Of a stretch of DNA of 64,000 bases, positions 22,871 through 35,699 are shown one piece after another. Both the position numbers and the translations under genes were made by a program. The stretch comes from Atherix ibis (taxonomy: Eukaryota > Arthropoda > Insecta > Diptera > Athericidae), in NCBI GenBank assembly GCA_958298945.1, contig OY282606.1:92945696-93009695 (forward strand), given 5' to 3'. Below the pieces are notes generated by a model. It ran no database searches and was not told where the DNA came from. It saw only the letters and a list, made by a program, of their open reading frames with translations. Within the stretch, counting starts at the first letter, position 1. The number at the start of each line of letters is the position of its first letter.

Positions 22871-25335
22871 GTATTGTCATAGGGACAGGTGAGCCTGAGA
22901 TACAGCATTAAAACTATATAGTAGACATTGCAATATTGAAGTCACCAAATTCAAATTTAACGAAACTTTGTTTTCGTTAATTTCTAATATTAATTCTAAT
23001 TTCGTTCTTAAGAGAATATTTGCATCTTGAGGGAAACAAGCAATTCCACTCCGATTTCTTCACTAAGGAATAAATTTTCATAGTTAATTAAAGCCATTTT
23101 TGTCATACTACCAATAAATTGAATATTTTGAAAAAAATCCCATGCTAATTAGTTGGTTTTTGAATATGTTTAGTCGTCGGCTGATGCGATGGTGAATTGT
23201 ACCGAATTCCTACTGTTCGATTGTGGAAGAGCATCAACATTAATCATGCTTCCTCACACAATATTTTAATCATCAAAAGGAAACGAATGGACTCGACTAT
23301 TTCCATTTGCATATTTTTTATGTACTCGTATTTGAATTCGATTCGAGTTTATTTTTGATTTTGATTTTTTCCATCGACTGACAACCATATTTGTACCTGA
23401 ACTCATACCCGTAACTGAGTATTTATCACGCATTTTATTTCTGAGGAATTTGGCTAGTAACCACTCTTCTTGTACACGGAGCCTCCTCAAATCTGCATAG
23501 TCGTTTTGTCTTTATTGGTGGGTCTTCCTCAGACCAGTGGTGTACCATTCCAGATCGGATCGTAAAGGAATTCGATTTGGAAATTCAGAAAAAAACCACA
23601 CATCCTGCTTGTGCTTGTGAATATCTTTAATCTGACAACTTTGGACTCGTATTGATTGAGAAATGAAAAGAAACAAATGAAAAGATCTGAAAACATTTTA
23701 TAAGTCATTCTTCTATACCTTTTATGTTGTGTTAACGCTACTATTCCCCCGTGTACTTTGATGCTGTTGCTGCTGTTGTTATTGGTGTTCGGACAGAAAT
23801 TCCATTCTTCCGCGGCATACGTACCATATCTACCTCAATACACACACACACACGATCCCCCACAGGTAAGCAAATGTTTGTTCTCACGAAATTTCCTTCA
23901 CACATTTTCGATGCGGATTCCGATTCGGCCAGTCAGCAATTTCGATGTGCTAGTTTAACTGGCATTTATTTATTTATTTATTTATTTATTTATTAACAAT
24001 TGGCATTGTGACAGTTTTCATCCAAACTAAATTCTCGAAATTCATTGTAAAGAATAAAAGACGAGAGATGTCCTCGCCTGATGCATCCGGTGTCTTTTAT
24101 TGGTACATAATCTTGATTTATTCATTCCAATTTCAAATCCTTATTAAATACCAAATAAGATGAGTGTGCCTGTATCAGCAGGTACATCTGAATCCTGTAC
24201 ACAATACATTTTATTTGTCTGATGGGATCTTTTATGAAATTAAGATTAAAATCTAACCAAATTCAATATTTATATTGGCATTCGTTTTGATGATATTGTA
24301 TCTGAGCGTATAACAATTAAATGGACAGGCTCTTGATTTTCGATATTATCACAAAATAATCGGATTTACTCAACAGTTATGTGTTAATTATTCGAAAATT
24401 TCATATAATAATTTTTGGTTATCCTTTGTGGATATTTGAATGAATCTACAAGAAAATATGAGAAATTTCTGGTCAAGCTTTTGGGATTATTAAATTTTGA
24501 ATGGATTTTCAATTTTTGAGTGTGTAGAAAATTTACCTTTTGAAAGTTAAGTATTTTTTAGATAATTTAGAAAGTTTTGCATTTAAATATTTTAATTAAA
24601 TAAAATAGTTTTCATATTTTATTATTAAGAATATTTAGTGAAGTTTAAACATTTTCTTTTCATAGAATTTGTTGAGTTTGAATAAAAAATTGTTTGGAGG
24701 CTTTTTATCTTCTCAACTTGTTCAGATGGTTTTTTTTAAATAAAAGAGTTTCGTTAAGGCTTAATAAAAAACTTTTAGAGTTTGAAGAGTCTCAAATGGT
24801 TCATTTAGGAAATGATACCTTTTGTAGGCTCTCGAAGAACGTAACTATTTTCGCACAAAATCTCTGTTCAGGTTTTGATAAAAAAATTGTTTGGAGGCTT
24901 TTTATCTTCTCAACTTGTTTAGAGGTTTTTTTTTCATAATTTTTTTTAGTTTTAATAAAATATCTATATGAACTACTTCTTAAGATATATTATAGCATAG
25001 AGTAAATTATTATTGTGGTAACTAAAGAGTTCTTATTAAAGGTTATCCAGTTTTAGCTCTGGAAAGTGCTATTAAATAAAGTACATTTTTAAATTCAGAT
25101 AATGATTCAATTTTTAATTCATTATTTTAAATAAACTTTGCCATTATATAAAAACTATAAAATTATTTAAATAGGCAATGAAAAACTTATTCTAGGACTT
25201 GATAGTTTTGAGGTAATTTTTTATGATTTTTTTTGCACAGTTCGGCCATTAATAATTTGGTTGTTAATTCTTATATATTCTATAGTTTAAAAATTATTCT
25301 TATAAACGTGAATTTTTATAGAATCTTATAAAAAA
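22871..25335. other. No gene recognised; microsatellites present
   Basis: Contains an (AC)n tract at 23840-23853 and an (ATTT)n tract at 23963-23995. The short frames at 23266-23490 (minus) and 23751-23996 (plus) are unrecognised. A long direct repeat lies at 24675-24932. Confidence 0.5.
24675..24932 (+). repeat. Direct repeat pair of ~60 bp
   Basis: TTGTTTGGAGGCTTTTTATC, continuing TTCTCAACTTGTT, occurs at about 24690 and again at about 24887 with similar flanks (an AATAAAAAA run before and a GGTTTTTTTT run after). The 197-bp offset indicates a local tandem duplication of about 200 bp whose remainder has diverged. Confidence 0.8.
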
Positions 25336-25339
25336 TAGT

Positions 25340-25740
25340 CTAAAAGCTTCTATTGACATAATCTTTGAGGACAACTGACATCACAAAATTTTGAAATTAC
25401 GCATTCTGAGAACTTTTTGCGCATTTAAGACAAAATTTGTTCTATTGCGTAGCTTCTAGTATCGTTCTGTTAAAACCATATATGGTTAAGATTAAAATTT
25501 TTGAGTTTCAACTTATAAAATTAGGTTACCATTGGACCATAGTGCACAAAATTGACGGTAACGTTCTCTCCTTCTTAATTTTCAAAGAAATATGGGCCAA
25601 TGACACCATCAACCCAAAATGCACACCAGACAGTCACTTTTTGTGGATAGAATGGCTTTCTAATAATCACTTATATAATTTAAAAGCCCTAAAATGAAAT
25701 TTTTACTTACTGAAGTATCCACCAATCAAGATATGAGCCT
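25340..25740 (-). mobile_element. Family A transposase fragment, minus strand
   Basis: On the minus strand GCGCAAAAAGTTCTCAGAAT, then GCGTAATTTCAAAATTTTGT and GATGTCA near 25370-25425, corresponds to the FPxRIISRFGDV segment of the family at 19105. GGGCCAATGACACC near 25592-25606 and GACAGTCACTTTTTGTGGAT near 25628 match the other end of the family as seen at 45400-45480. There is no continuous frame. Confidence 0.55.
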
Positions 25741-27505
25741 CGTCGTTAAAGAAAATTTTGCGCGAAATGTGGTTACGACAGAACTACAACTTTTATAGTA
25801 AGTTTTGCACAATTTATTCTTACTTATTTTTATCAATAATTTTATAAAATGGCAAACTTTAAACTAAATTAATTTTATATTAAAAAATAAATATAAAAAA
25901 AAACTATTAAATGACAAAGGTGTACTTTCCAAATGGCAAAATGAATAATCCAGTATAATCCTTTTTGTACATGCCTTAATGCAAAATATTTTTTTTTGTT
26001 ACTAATTTTTAAATAAACTAAACTTTATTTAAAATATTTTAAAGATGACAATAGTATTATTTACTCTCGATTATTTTTATAAATCAGGTCACGAGGAAAA
26101 CCCAACTTAAAATATTTAACACATTATGTCGTAAAATACGAAAAGGTTAAAAAATAATTTAATAACTTGTACTATCCCCAATTAAAAGTTTGTTTTTTTA
26201 ATTTTTGTTGATATAATATAATAACAATTCTTTAAATTAAAAAAGATCCTTTAAATTAATGTTGAGTAAATGTTTCTCAAATAAAGATATTAATTGAATT
26301 TTACCATTAAATCACAATAGTTGTTATCGTTTTTAAATTAAAAGAAAAAATAAACAAATAAAAACCAACTAATTAAAAAAAAAAAAAAAAAATTTAGTGG
26401 TTTTTTGGGGAGAATTTTTTTTTAAATTGATTTTAATCTACTTTGGATAAGCCTTAAATATTATTTACCGCACACTATCTATTCTGGTTTAAAGACCACA
26501 CTACTGTTAAATATTTTATATTTTAATTAAATTTTCTTTTAATTAATTTAATTTTAATTAATTTTTTTTTGCGTGATTTTAAAATTTCTTATCAATTTGT
26601 TAAATTTTCATCTAAATTATGTATTTTTATCTGCTGCCTTAATGAATGGCATTAACAAACCATTAACGCAGACAAAAACACATAATTTAGATAAAAAATT
26701 TGGTTTCAGATTTAATTTACTCATATTTTTAAATTTTACTATAAAATAAATTTTGAAGTCCAAAATCTATTCTCCGCAATTAAATTAATTTCAGACAACA
26801 ACAAAAAACCAATTAACGAATTCAGGTCATTTACCCGAAAAAATATTTCTTATGATTTCAATTTGCATACCGATTAATATTAATTTATTTTCAAAATATT
26901 CGACATTTTATCGTTGAAAACTAAATACACTCTAGCGGTTACTGTCCTTGGTTAATTAACTAACGAGCCGACTAACTAGCGAACTAACCAACTACTCAAC
27001 AGTAGATGGATAGTCGTAACAGGGCAGACCTACCCGTTTGTCTAAAACTGGTAGAGTTTGCCGGACTATTAATTAATTTCAATAGTTAATATTTCATAAT
27101 CAATCAATTAATTAAACCTAATAGTTGACTGATAATGGCCAATTGGTGACACAACGTAAAATTATCAGCTTTTAACTATTATTACCATACGACTATCGGG
27201 TCGTGAGTGTTAGTTTTTTTCTCCTATTTGCTTTTGTGGGTTTTTTTTCTTCTATATTTAATTAACCGATAAAATTATATTAATTTAATATTTCTACATA
27301 TTTATTTAACGAATGATAATTATAAAAACAAAAACAAATTTAATTTAATTTCTAGATCTCTTGTCTGAATTTGAATAGTTTAAGATTAATTGAGGTTATG
27401 GGAGTATTCTGATCAAAAAAATGAGAAGAATAAAAAAAAGCAAAATGATTTAATTGTACGCATTAATATTATATAGTCACTTTCGGAAAATAATTCAGAA
27501 GTAAT
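25741..27505. other. Very AT-rich, no gene seen
   Basis: A- and T-rich, with a poly(A) run of about 19 at 26374 and an imperfect hairpin at 26602-26700. I see nothing that supports a coding region. Confidence 0.6.
26602..26700. repeat. ~40-bp imperfect inverted repeat
   Basis: Left arm 26602-26644 (TCTAAATTATGTATTTTTAT, CTGCTGCCTTAATG) and right arm 26661-26700 (CATTAACGCAGACAAAAACA, CATAATTTAGA) are reverse complements with about four differences around a 16-base loop. This is compatible with a MITE remnant or a local inverted duplication. Confidence 0.85.
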
Positions 27506-27507
27506 CT

Positions 27508-30500
27508 AAAACTGGGTCCATCTGACGAGACAGGAATTTTCTTTACTCTATCTAGAAAATTTTTAATGCAAAACTCAGTGACTGTGAACATTTTTTTCTC
27601 AGTCTACGGAGGCTTGACTCAAGTATTGTCCTTTTGCATGAAACTAGGTCATTCTGGCGGGTCAGAATATTTTTTTTTACACTTAATCGAAATTCAAATG
27701 AGAAAATTTTTAATTAAAAGCTTTAAAAGTAAACAAACCGACTCAGTGGCTTTGATAATTTTTTGGGACTCGAAGGAGGTCAGTACGAGTCTGGTTCCTT
27801 TATATGAAACTAGGTCAGTCAGGGGGGACAGGATTTTTTTGTTGCACTTGATCGAATATCCAATGAGAAAATGTTCAATTAAAAACTTTAAAAGTAAACA
27901 AACCCACTCAATGGCTTTGATACTTTTTTGGGACTCGAAGGAGGTCAGTACGTGTCTGGTTCCTTTATATGAAACTAGGTCAGTCTGGGGGGACGGGATT
28001 TTTTTGTTGCACTTGATCGAATATCCAATGAGAAAATGTTCAATTAAAAACTTTAAAAGTAAACAAATCCACTCTGTGTGTTTCTTAAATGTTTTGGACC
28101 CCAAAGAGGTCAATATGAGTCTGGGTCCTTTATATGGAAGCAGATCAGTCTGGCAAAACAGAAATTTTTTGCACTCCGACCAACATCTAATGAGAAAATT
28201 TTTAATTGAAAGCTTTAAAAGTAAACAAACCGACTCAGTGGCTTTGATAATTTTTTGGGACTCGAAGGAGGTCAGTACGAGTCTGGTTCCTTTATACGAA
28301 ACTAGGTCAGTCTGGGGGGACAGGATTTTTTTGTTGCACTTGATCGAATATCGAATGAGAAAATGTTCAATTAAAAACTTTAAAAGTAAACAAACCCACT
28401 CAATGGCTTTGATAATTTTTTGGGACTCGAAGGAGGTCAGTACGAGTCTGGTTCCTTTATATGAAACTAGGTCAGTCTGGGGGGACAGGATTTTTTTGTT
28501 GCACTTGATCGAATATCCAATGAGAAAATGTTCAATTAAAAACTTTAAAAGTAAACAAATCCACTCTGTGTGTTTCTTAAATGTTTTGGACCCCAAAGAG
28601 GTCAATATGAGTCTGGGTCCTTTATATGGAAGCAGATCAGTCTGGCAAAACAGAAATTTTTTGCACTCCGACCAACATCTAATGAGAAAATTTTTAATTG
28701 AAAGCTTTAAAAGTAAACAAACCGACTCAGTGGCTTTGATAATTTTTTGGGACTCGAAGGAGGTCAGTACGAGTCTGGTTCCTTTATACGAAACTAGGTC
28801 AGTCTGGGGGGACAGGATTTTTTTGTTGCACTTGATCGAATATCGAATGAGAAAATGTTCAATTAAAAACTTTAAAAGTAAACAAACCCACTCAATGGCT
28901 TTGATAATTTTTTGGGACTCGAAGGAGGTCAGTACGAGTCTGGTTCCTTTATATGAAACTAGGTCAGTCTGGGGGGACAGGATTTTTTTGTTGCACTTGA
29001 TCGAATATCCAATGAGAAAATGTTCAATTAAAAACTTTAAAAGTAAACAAATCCACTCTGTGTGTTTCTTAAATGTTTTGGACCCCAAAGAGGTCAATAT
29101 GAGTCTGGGTCCTTTATATGGAAGCAGATCAGTCTGGCAAAACAGAAATTTTTCGCACTCCGACCAACATCTAATGAGAAAATTTTTAATTGAAAGCTTT
29201 AAAAGTAAACAAACCGACTCAGTGGCTTTGATAATTTTTTGGGACTCGAAGGAGGTCAGTACGAGTCTGGTTCCTTTATACAAAACTAGGTCAGTCTGGG
29301 GGGACAGGATTTTTTTGTTGCACTTGATCGAATATCGAATGAGAAAATGTTCAATTAAAAACTTTAAAAGTAAACAAACCCACTCAATGGCTTTGATAAT
29401 TTTTTGGGACTCGAAGGAGGTCAGTACGAGTCTGGTTCCTTTATATGAAACTAGGTCAGTCTGGGGGGACAGGATTTTTTTGTTGCACTTGATCGAATAT
29501 CCAATGAGAAAATGTTCAATTAAAAACTTTAAAAGTAAACAAATCCACTCTGTGTGTTTCTTAAATGTTTTGGACCCCAAAGAGGTCAATATGAGTCTGG
29601 GTCCTTTATATGGAAGCAGATCAGTCTGGCAAAACAGAAATTTTTTGCACTCCGACCAACATCTAATGAGAAAATTTTTAATTGAAAGCTTTAAAAGTAA
29701 ACAAACCGACTCAGTGGCTTTGATAATTTTTTGGGACTCGAAGGAGGTCAGTACGAGTCTGGTTCCTTTATACGAAACTAGGTCAGTCTGGAGGGATAGG
29801 ATTTTTTTGCACTCGAACCAACATCTAATGAGAAAATTTTCAATTAAAAACTTGAAAAGTAAACAAACCCACTCAATGGCTTTGATAATTTTTTGGGACT
29901 CGAAAGAGGTCAGTACGAGTCTGGTTCCTTTATATGAAACTAGGTCAGTTAGGGGGGACAGGATTTTTTTGTTGCACTTGATCGAATATCCAATGAGAAA
30001 ATGTTCAATTAAAAACTTTAAAAGTAAACAAACCCACTCAATGGCTTTGATACTTTTTTGGGACTCGAAGGAGGTCAGTACGTGTCTGGTTCCTTTATAT
30101 GAAACTAGGTCAGTCTGGGGGGACAGGATTTATTTGTTGCACTTGATCGAATATCCAATGAGAAAATGTTCAATTAAAAACTTTAAAAGTAAACAAATCC
30201 ACTCTGTGTGTTTCTTAAATGTTTTGGACCCCAAAGAGGTCAATATGAGTCTGGGTCCTTTATATGGAAGCAGATCAGTCTGGCAAAACAGAAATTTTTT
30301 GCACTCCGACCAACATCTAATGAGAAAATTTTCAATTAAAAACTTGAAAAGTAAACAAACCCACTCAATGGCTTTGATAATTTTTTGGGACTCGAAGGAG
30401 GTCAGTACGAGTCTGGTTCCTTTATATGAAACTAGGTCAGTCTGGGGGGACAGGATTTTTTTTGTTGCACTTGATCGAATATCCAATGAGAAAATGTTCA

Positions 30501-31515
30501 ATTAAAAACTTTAAAAGTAAACAAACCCAATCAATGGCTTTGATAATTTTTTGGGACTCGAAAGAGGTCAGTACGAGTCTGGTTCCTTTATATGAAACTA
30601 GGTCAGTCTGGGGGGACAGGATTTTTTTGTTGCACTTGATCGAATATCCAATGAGAAAATGTTCAATTAAAAACTTTAAAAGTAAACAAATCCACTCTGT
30701 GTGTTTCTTAAATGTTTTGGACCCCAAAGAGGTCAATATGAGTCTGGGTCCTTTATATGGAAGCAGATCAGTCTGGCAAAACAGAAATTTTTTGCACTCC
30801 GACCAACATCTAATGAGAAAATTTTCAATTAAAAACTTGAAAAGTAAACAAACCCACTCAATGGCTTTGATAATTTTTTGGGACTCGAAGGAGGTCAGTA
30901 CGAGTCTGGTTCCTTTATATGAAACTAGGTCAGTCTGGGGGGACAGGATTTTTTTTGTTGCACTTGATCGAATATCCAATGAGAAAATGTTCAATTAAAA
31001 ACTTTAAAAGTAAACAAACCCACTCAATGGCTTTGATACTTTTTTGGGACTCGAAGGAGGTCAGTACGTGTCTGGTTCCTTTATATGAAACTAGGTTAGT
31101 CTGGGGGGACAGGATTTTTTTGTTGCACTTGATCGAATATCCAATGAGAAAATGTTCAATTAAAAACTTTAAAAGTAAACAAATCCACTCTGTGTGTTTC
31201 TTAAATGTTTTGGACCCCAAAGAGGTCAATATGAGTCTGGGTCCTTTATATGGAAGCAGATCAGTCTGGCAAAACAGAAATTTTTTGCACTCCGACCAAC
31301 ATCTAATGAGAAAATTTTCAATTAAAAACTTTAAAAGTAATCAAACCCACTCAATGGCTTTGATAATTTTTTGGGACTCGAAGGAGGTCAGTACGAGTCT
31401 GGTTCCTTTATATGAAACTAGGTCAGTCTAGGGGGACAGGATTTTGTTGTTGCACTTGATCGAATATCCAATGAGAAAATGTTCAATTAAAAGCTTTAAA
31501 AATAAACAAACCCAT
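27508..31515 (+). repeat. Large higher-order satellite (162/165-bp monomers, 492-bp unit)
   Basis: About 24 monomers. Three types alternate: one with GCACTCCGACCAACATCTAA, one with CTTGATCGAATATCGAATGA, and one with TTGGACCCCAAAGAGGTCAA. The marker CAAAACAGAAATTTTT begins at 28154, 28646, 29138, 29630, 30284, 30777 and 31270. That is 492 bp apart except for one 654-bp interval carrying an extra monomer and two 493-bp intervals with an extra T. All monomer lengths are multiples of three, giving a 979-codon frame on the plus strand (27566-30505) and a 631-codon frame on the minus strand (27694-29589). Both break where a T run gains a base near 30455. The left edge (27508-27700) is a diverged monomer, as at an old satellite border. 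No known protein domain is visible. Confidence 0.93.
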
Positions 31516-34389
31516 TCAAAAATTCCCACAAAAGCATCACTTTTCCTAAAATTATTTTTCATTTAATAATATTTTTAGTGATTTACGAAAAAAAATTTTT
31601 TTTAAGGTAGACAAAATAAATTTTTTTTTATTGCAATTATGAGCATAATTAGTACAAGTTTGAATGTGTGAACTTGAAAATGAAAAATTTCAAAATCAGT
31701 TACAATAGCTCAATCGGCATAATAAAAGGATAACAAGTGATGAGAAAATAATCCAGAAATAAGATAAAAACTACCACCAAAGGTCAAGAGAAAGAATTAC
31801 AAAAGGGCAAAAAAAATCGATACAGGAAACTACAAATACTGAGCCGAGTGGAAGAAGGAGAAGATGAACGGGAATTTTATGATTCATTCGGGAGAGTTCA
31901 ACATTAATTTTGTAGACCAACTGAATGTCCGGCGGTAGTGGTAGTGGTAAAAATATTTGTGAGTATTCAAACGATACCCGTTCGAGGTGGAAAATCCTCT
32001 CCCTTATATGTGATGCTGTACTTTTCTCAATGCTGCCTCAGGTGTTCTATTGCAGAAAATACCTCTGAGGGCGCTTCGGATTCATACAGTCACAACCGAC
32101 CTTCCAAACTGGATAAAGAATGTGTGTCTTTAAAAAAACAACAGAAGAGGGTAAAAAACAAAACAAAGCCGAATGAAGAAGAAAATTTAGTAAAACGTTT
32201 TTTTAGCATGGTCCTTGCACAGGTACAATAATGCCGACACATTCAGATTCGGATTCAGTGTTCAGATTGGTTCGGTACTTGGGACTGAATCCAAGTCTCA
32301 AAGGGCCAGAATGTCGGTTCTTTTGTTTATTTTATTGTTTATACCGAATTTTTGGGACTTCATATTGGGTAATGATTTACAAATACTCCTTGCGAACGGG
32401 ACCGTCAGCAAACAAATACACAAGTCATCAGAGTTTATTCATCAGAAGCCCAAGAGTGATTACTCGAATCTCTCGGTTGACTTTGTGAACGGCGGCTGTA
32501 CCACTACGGATTACGGATTCTGTTCGAAGACGACGACGATGTTATAGGGCGACAGATATCACATACTCGAATCCGAATATGAGCTAGAGCGATAAGTGGA
32601 CTACAGTGACAACGGGTGTCGGAAGCAGAAGGACCGGAGCGAGCAAGAGGACGACGGATTGAGGAATTTATTTGGTTCTGAAAGATTCCACAGAGTTGTT
32701 AGGATTGATGGGGTAGGAAGGTAACGGCGTGTGGGTAATCGTGTACATGGGCTTGGTTATTGGAAATTCGATTGGACACAGTATGCGCCACTGACAGACA
32801 CCTTACCGGATAAGGGATTAGGTAGGCAGATAGGTAGGCAGAAACTGAAAAATCCAAGTAAGATGACATGCGAGAATCCGAAAGAGATTTGAAAAGAAAA
32901 CAAAACCAAGAATGTGTAATAATATCGATGCACAAAGGCGCTTGCTTGCTCACATACCAACCTGAAAAGGTAAGAACAACAACAACAGATTCGATGGTTT
33001 ATTCTAGGCTCTTACCTATGCAAGGGCCATCAGGTAAGAGATCTTAAGCGAAGATAGTCGAAACCAGATTGCACCAGAGTCAGTATCAATGTTTTTAATG
33101 TTTCGGTTGTTGCTGTTGCCAATTTAGATCTTTTCTTAAGGATTTATGGCTTCACTGTCGACTAGTAAATTCCAAAATCGCATCGGTCAAGTGGGGTCCT
33201 TTGAATGTTTGGAAAGAATTTCATTACTTTTGTAAATACAAATGGTTTTAAAAGGGGTTTGCGTGTATAAACATGAATTTCATTATTATTAGGCGTTGAA
33301 ATGTTCGGCATTTTTTTTTTTTGCATTTATTTATGATAAGTTTGGTTGGAATGCAATTTAATTGGAAATGAACTAGAAAATACCTTTTTACTTCTTCTTT
33401 TGAAGCTTATTAATACGGTGTGAATTGAACTATTTAAATCAGCTTTAATAATATTTGAAAAATTCTAATAAAATCGATGCGTTTTGTAAATAAATCTTTT
33501 CTAATGATACCATGGCTTAAAATAACGGAGATATTATAAAAAGATAGACAGCACACCCTTTTGCTGTATTAAATTACAATACAATACCTTCGCCCCATTT
33601 ACACTGTATCCTTTTTATCTGTTGTCTAGAATCTGTTCTTATTGATGGAGGTGGAGGTCTGGCCACATATTCTAAATAAAAATTTCTTCTATGCAAATTC
33701 GTATTTTATTCGAAACAAGCGTGAAAAAGATGGGGTCGTGCAGTCGCCTCAGCCAAGAAACTGATTTGCATAAAATCAATGCGGAATCCTATTTGCGCGA
33801 ATCAAGAGCATGTACAAGTGGATCGTGGAAACAATCGGTTTAGATTCTGTAAGGAAATTCTCGTAGTTCTTTTGGTATGACACGACATAAGCCGATATAA
33901 GCACAATGCATGGGTCTAAATGGGAAAATGTTACCTTACAATGTAATCGAAAGGTGAACTGGTTACAATCTTGTACAATAACACAAGTCTTTTGTGTGCA
34001 ACACTCCAGTTTTCTTATCGGATGTTCATCAAGAAGGACTAAGCAAACATAACATTTTGTTAGAGTTTTCTTAGCAAAATAATAAATCCTATTTTTATCC
34101 TGAATAAGGGAATAATAAACAAAATGCAAACAGGATAGTTTTTCGATTTATTCATACTGCAATAAGGAAATTGATTTTCATTTTTATAACCAATTATTCA
34201 TTTTGTAGTTTGGAAAAGACAGCTCTATTTATGTAATAACTTTCAAATATAAATATTATTTAAGATAAATTTTAAAAAGGAATAAAATTTGCCATTTTTA
34301 ATTTTGATTAATTTATTAAATAAAAATTATGTTAAAATTATCAAAACTTTCTACAAAAGAGGAGATTTAAGATGTTAATTTCTCCCACA
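31516..34389. other. No confirmed gene; GC-richer block 31930-33010 with a donor-like site
   Basis: The block at 31930-33010 has higher GC and lower repeat content than its surroundings. Frames at 31938-32231, 32215-32547 and 32699-32953 match no family I recognise. AAAAG|GTAAGA at 32965-32975 is a strong splice-donor match on the plus strand, so an untranslated exon is possible but unproved. 33110-34389 is AT-rich with no recognised feature. Confidence 0.35.
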
Positions 34390-34920
34390 GCGTGGTAGTA
34401 CTTTGAAAACCCCACAAGTAACTGTATAAAAGCCATTATATTTGCAGAAAATTACTGTTCGGTATTTATTTATTTTACTAAATGTATCATTGGTCTGTAT
34501 TTATTGTATTTAAAATGAAGAAGAAGAGACCGTTGCCGTTAGTTCTGAGTGCTATGGTTGTATGAGAAGTACCTGTTTTCTAGTTTAGAATAAAAGATTT
34601 TATTTTAAAAATATATGTAGTTAAAACAACAAAGGTCTATAAGTTATACAAGATAAAATAAATTATCTTATTGCACGAAAAGATCCCTGGATACGAGGTA
34701 AAAACTTCCCCGAGATTTGGTAATGTAAATAAGCCTCCAAGATGGTGCGATTTGACGCCGTTAAACTTTTTCTTATAAAATCATATAAAATATCATATTT
34801 ATGTAGATAATTCTCAAATTTTAGAGCACTTAAAAACACTTATCCATTAAGTTATGGCCGAAGTACAGTCCGAAATGTGCCTAAAATTCATTAAGATTTA
34901 CCAAAAACGATTCTAGTTCT
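34390..34920 (+). mobile_element. Family A transposase fragment
   Basis: One of the two most readable copies. KPLYLQKITV is near 34435, a NEEEETVAVSSECYG-like segment (with a Lys/Arg frame shadow) near 34514-34560, SPRFGNVNKPPRWCDLTPLN near 34707-34770 (catalytic segment with an intact Asp), YVDNSQILEHLKT near 34800, and EVQSEMCLKFIKIYQKRF near 34860-34912 (C terminus). Stops and frame changes interrupt it. The order fits an insect IS630/Tc1/mariner transposase lacking its N-terminal DNA-binding region. Confidence 0.72.
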
Positions 34921-35699
34921 GATTGTTTATTAGAATAATATTATATTTTTTATATAATGGCATAGTTTGCGCAATATAATAAAGTAAAATTTTTATCAAA
35001 ATTTTAACTGGAAGTATTATTTATTTAATATTATTTTCAAAAGCATAAATTGGATAAATCTTTATATTACCATCATGAACGTACTATAAGCAATTTAGCA
35101 CAAATAATAATAAAATAGTGACTTCTATCCATCAAACTTTTAAAAATTATAAAATAATATAAAAGTTTTTTTTATTTAAATATTAGCTCATATATTTTTG
35201 GTTTAATTATTAGCTTATTTTGAGTTGCATAAATTTATGCAATTTTTATGAATATTTCGAATAGTAGGGCTTTTAATTTATTACAATTTCTCTTGCAAAA
35301 ATTTAAACAAATGAAAATTATTTAAATTTAAAGCCTAATTGGAAAATAATTTTGTGTAAGCCAAATAATAAAAATTTTGGCAATTTAAAAATTGTTTGTT
35401 TTTCAGTAAAACGCAAAAAAAGCGCGGGAACAATTTATGTTGACTTTGGCGCGATATCTTCGATATTTTAAATGTAAATCAGTTAAGTTTAGGCTGCGAT
35501 ATTTAACATAAAATCAAATTATAAATTTTCTTTTTGTGTGTCATTTTTATATATTATTATTCTGAATTGAGAATATTTTTACCAGCATTTCATTAACATT
35601 GCGAACATTGAGGCAATGTTTGCTTGGTTCAAATTATGCGTATCAGAATAAAAGCATACATCCGAGGTGGGGAGAAAATTGTATTTTATTTTTATATAT
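34921..35699. other. AT-rich, no gene seen
   Basis: AT-rich sequence without recognisable elements up to the family B repeat. Confidence 0.6.
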
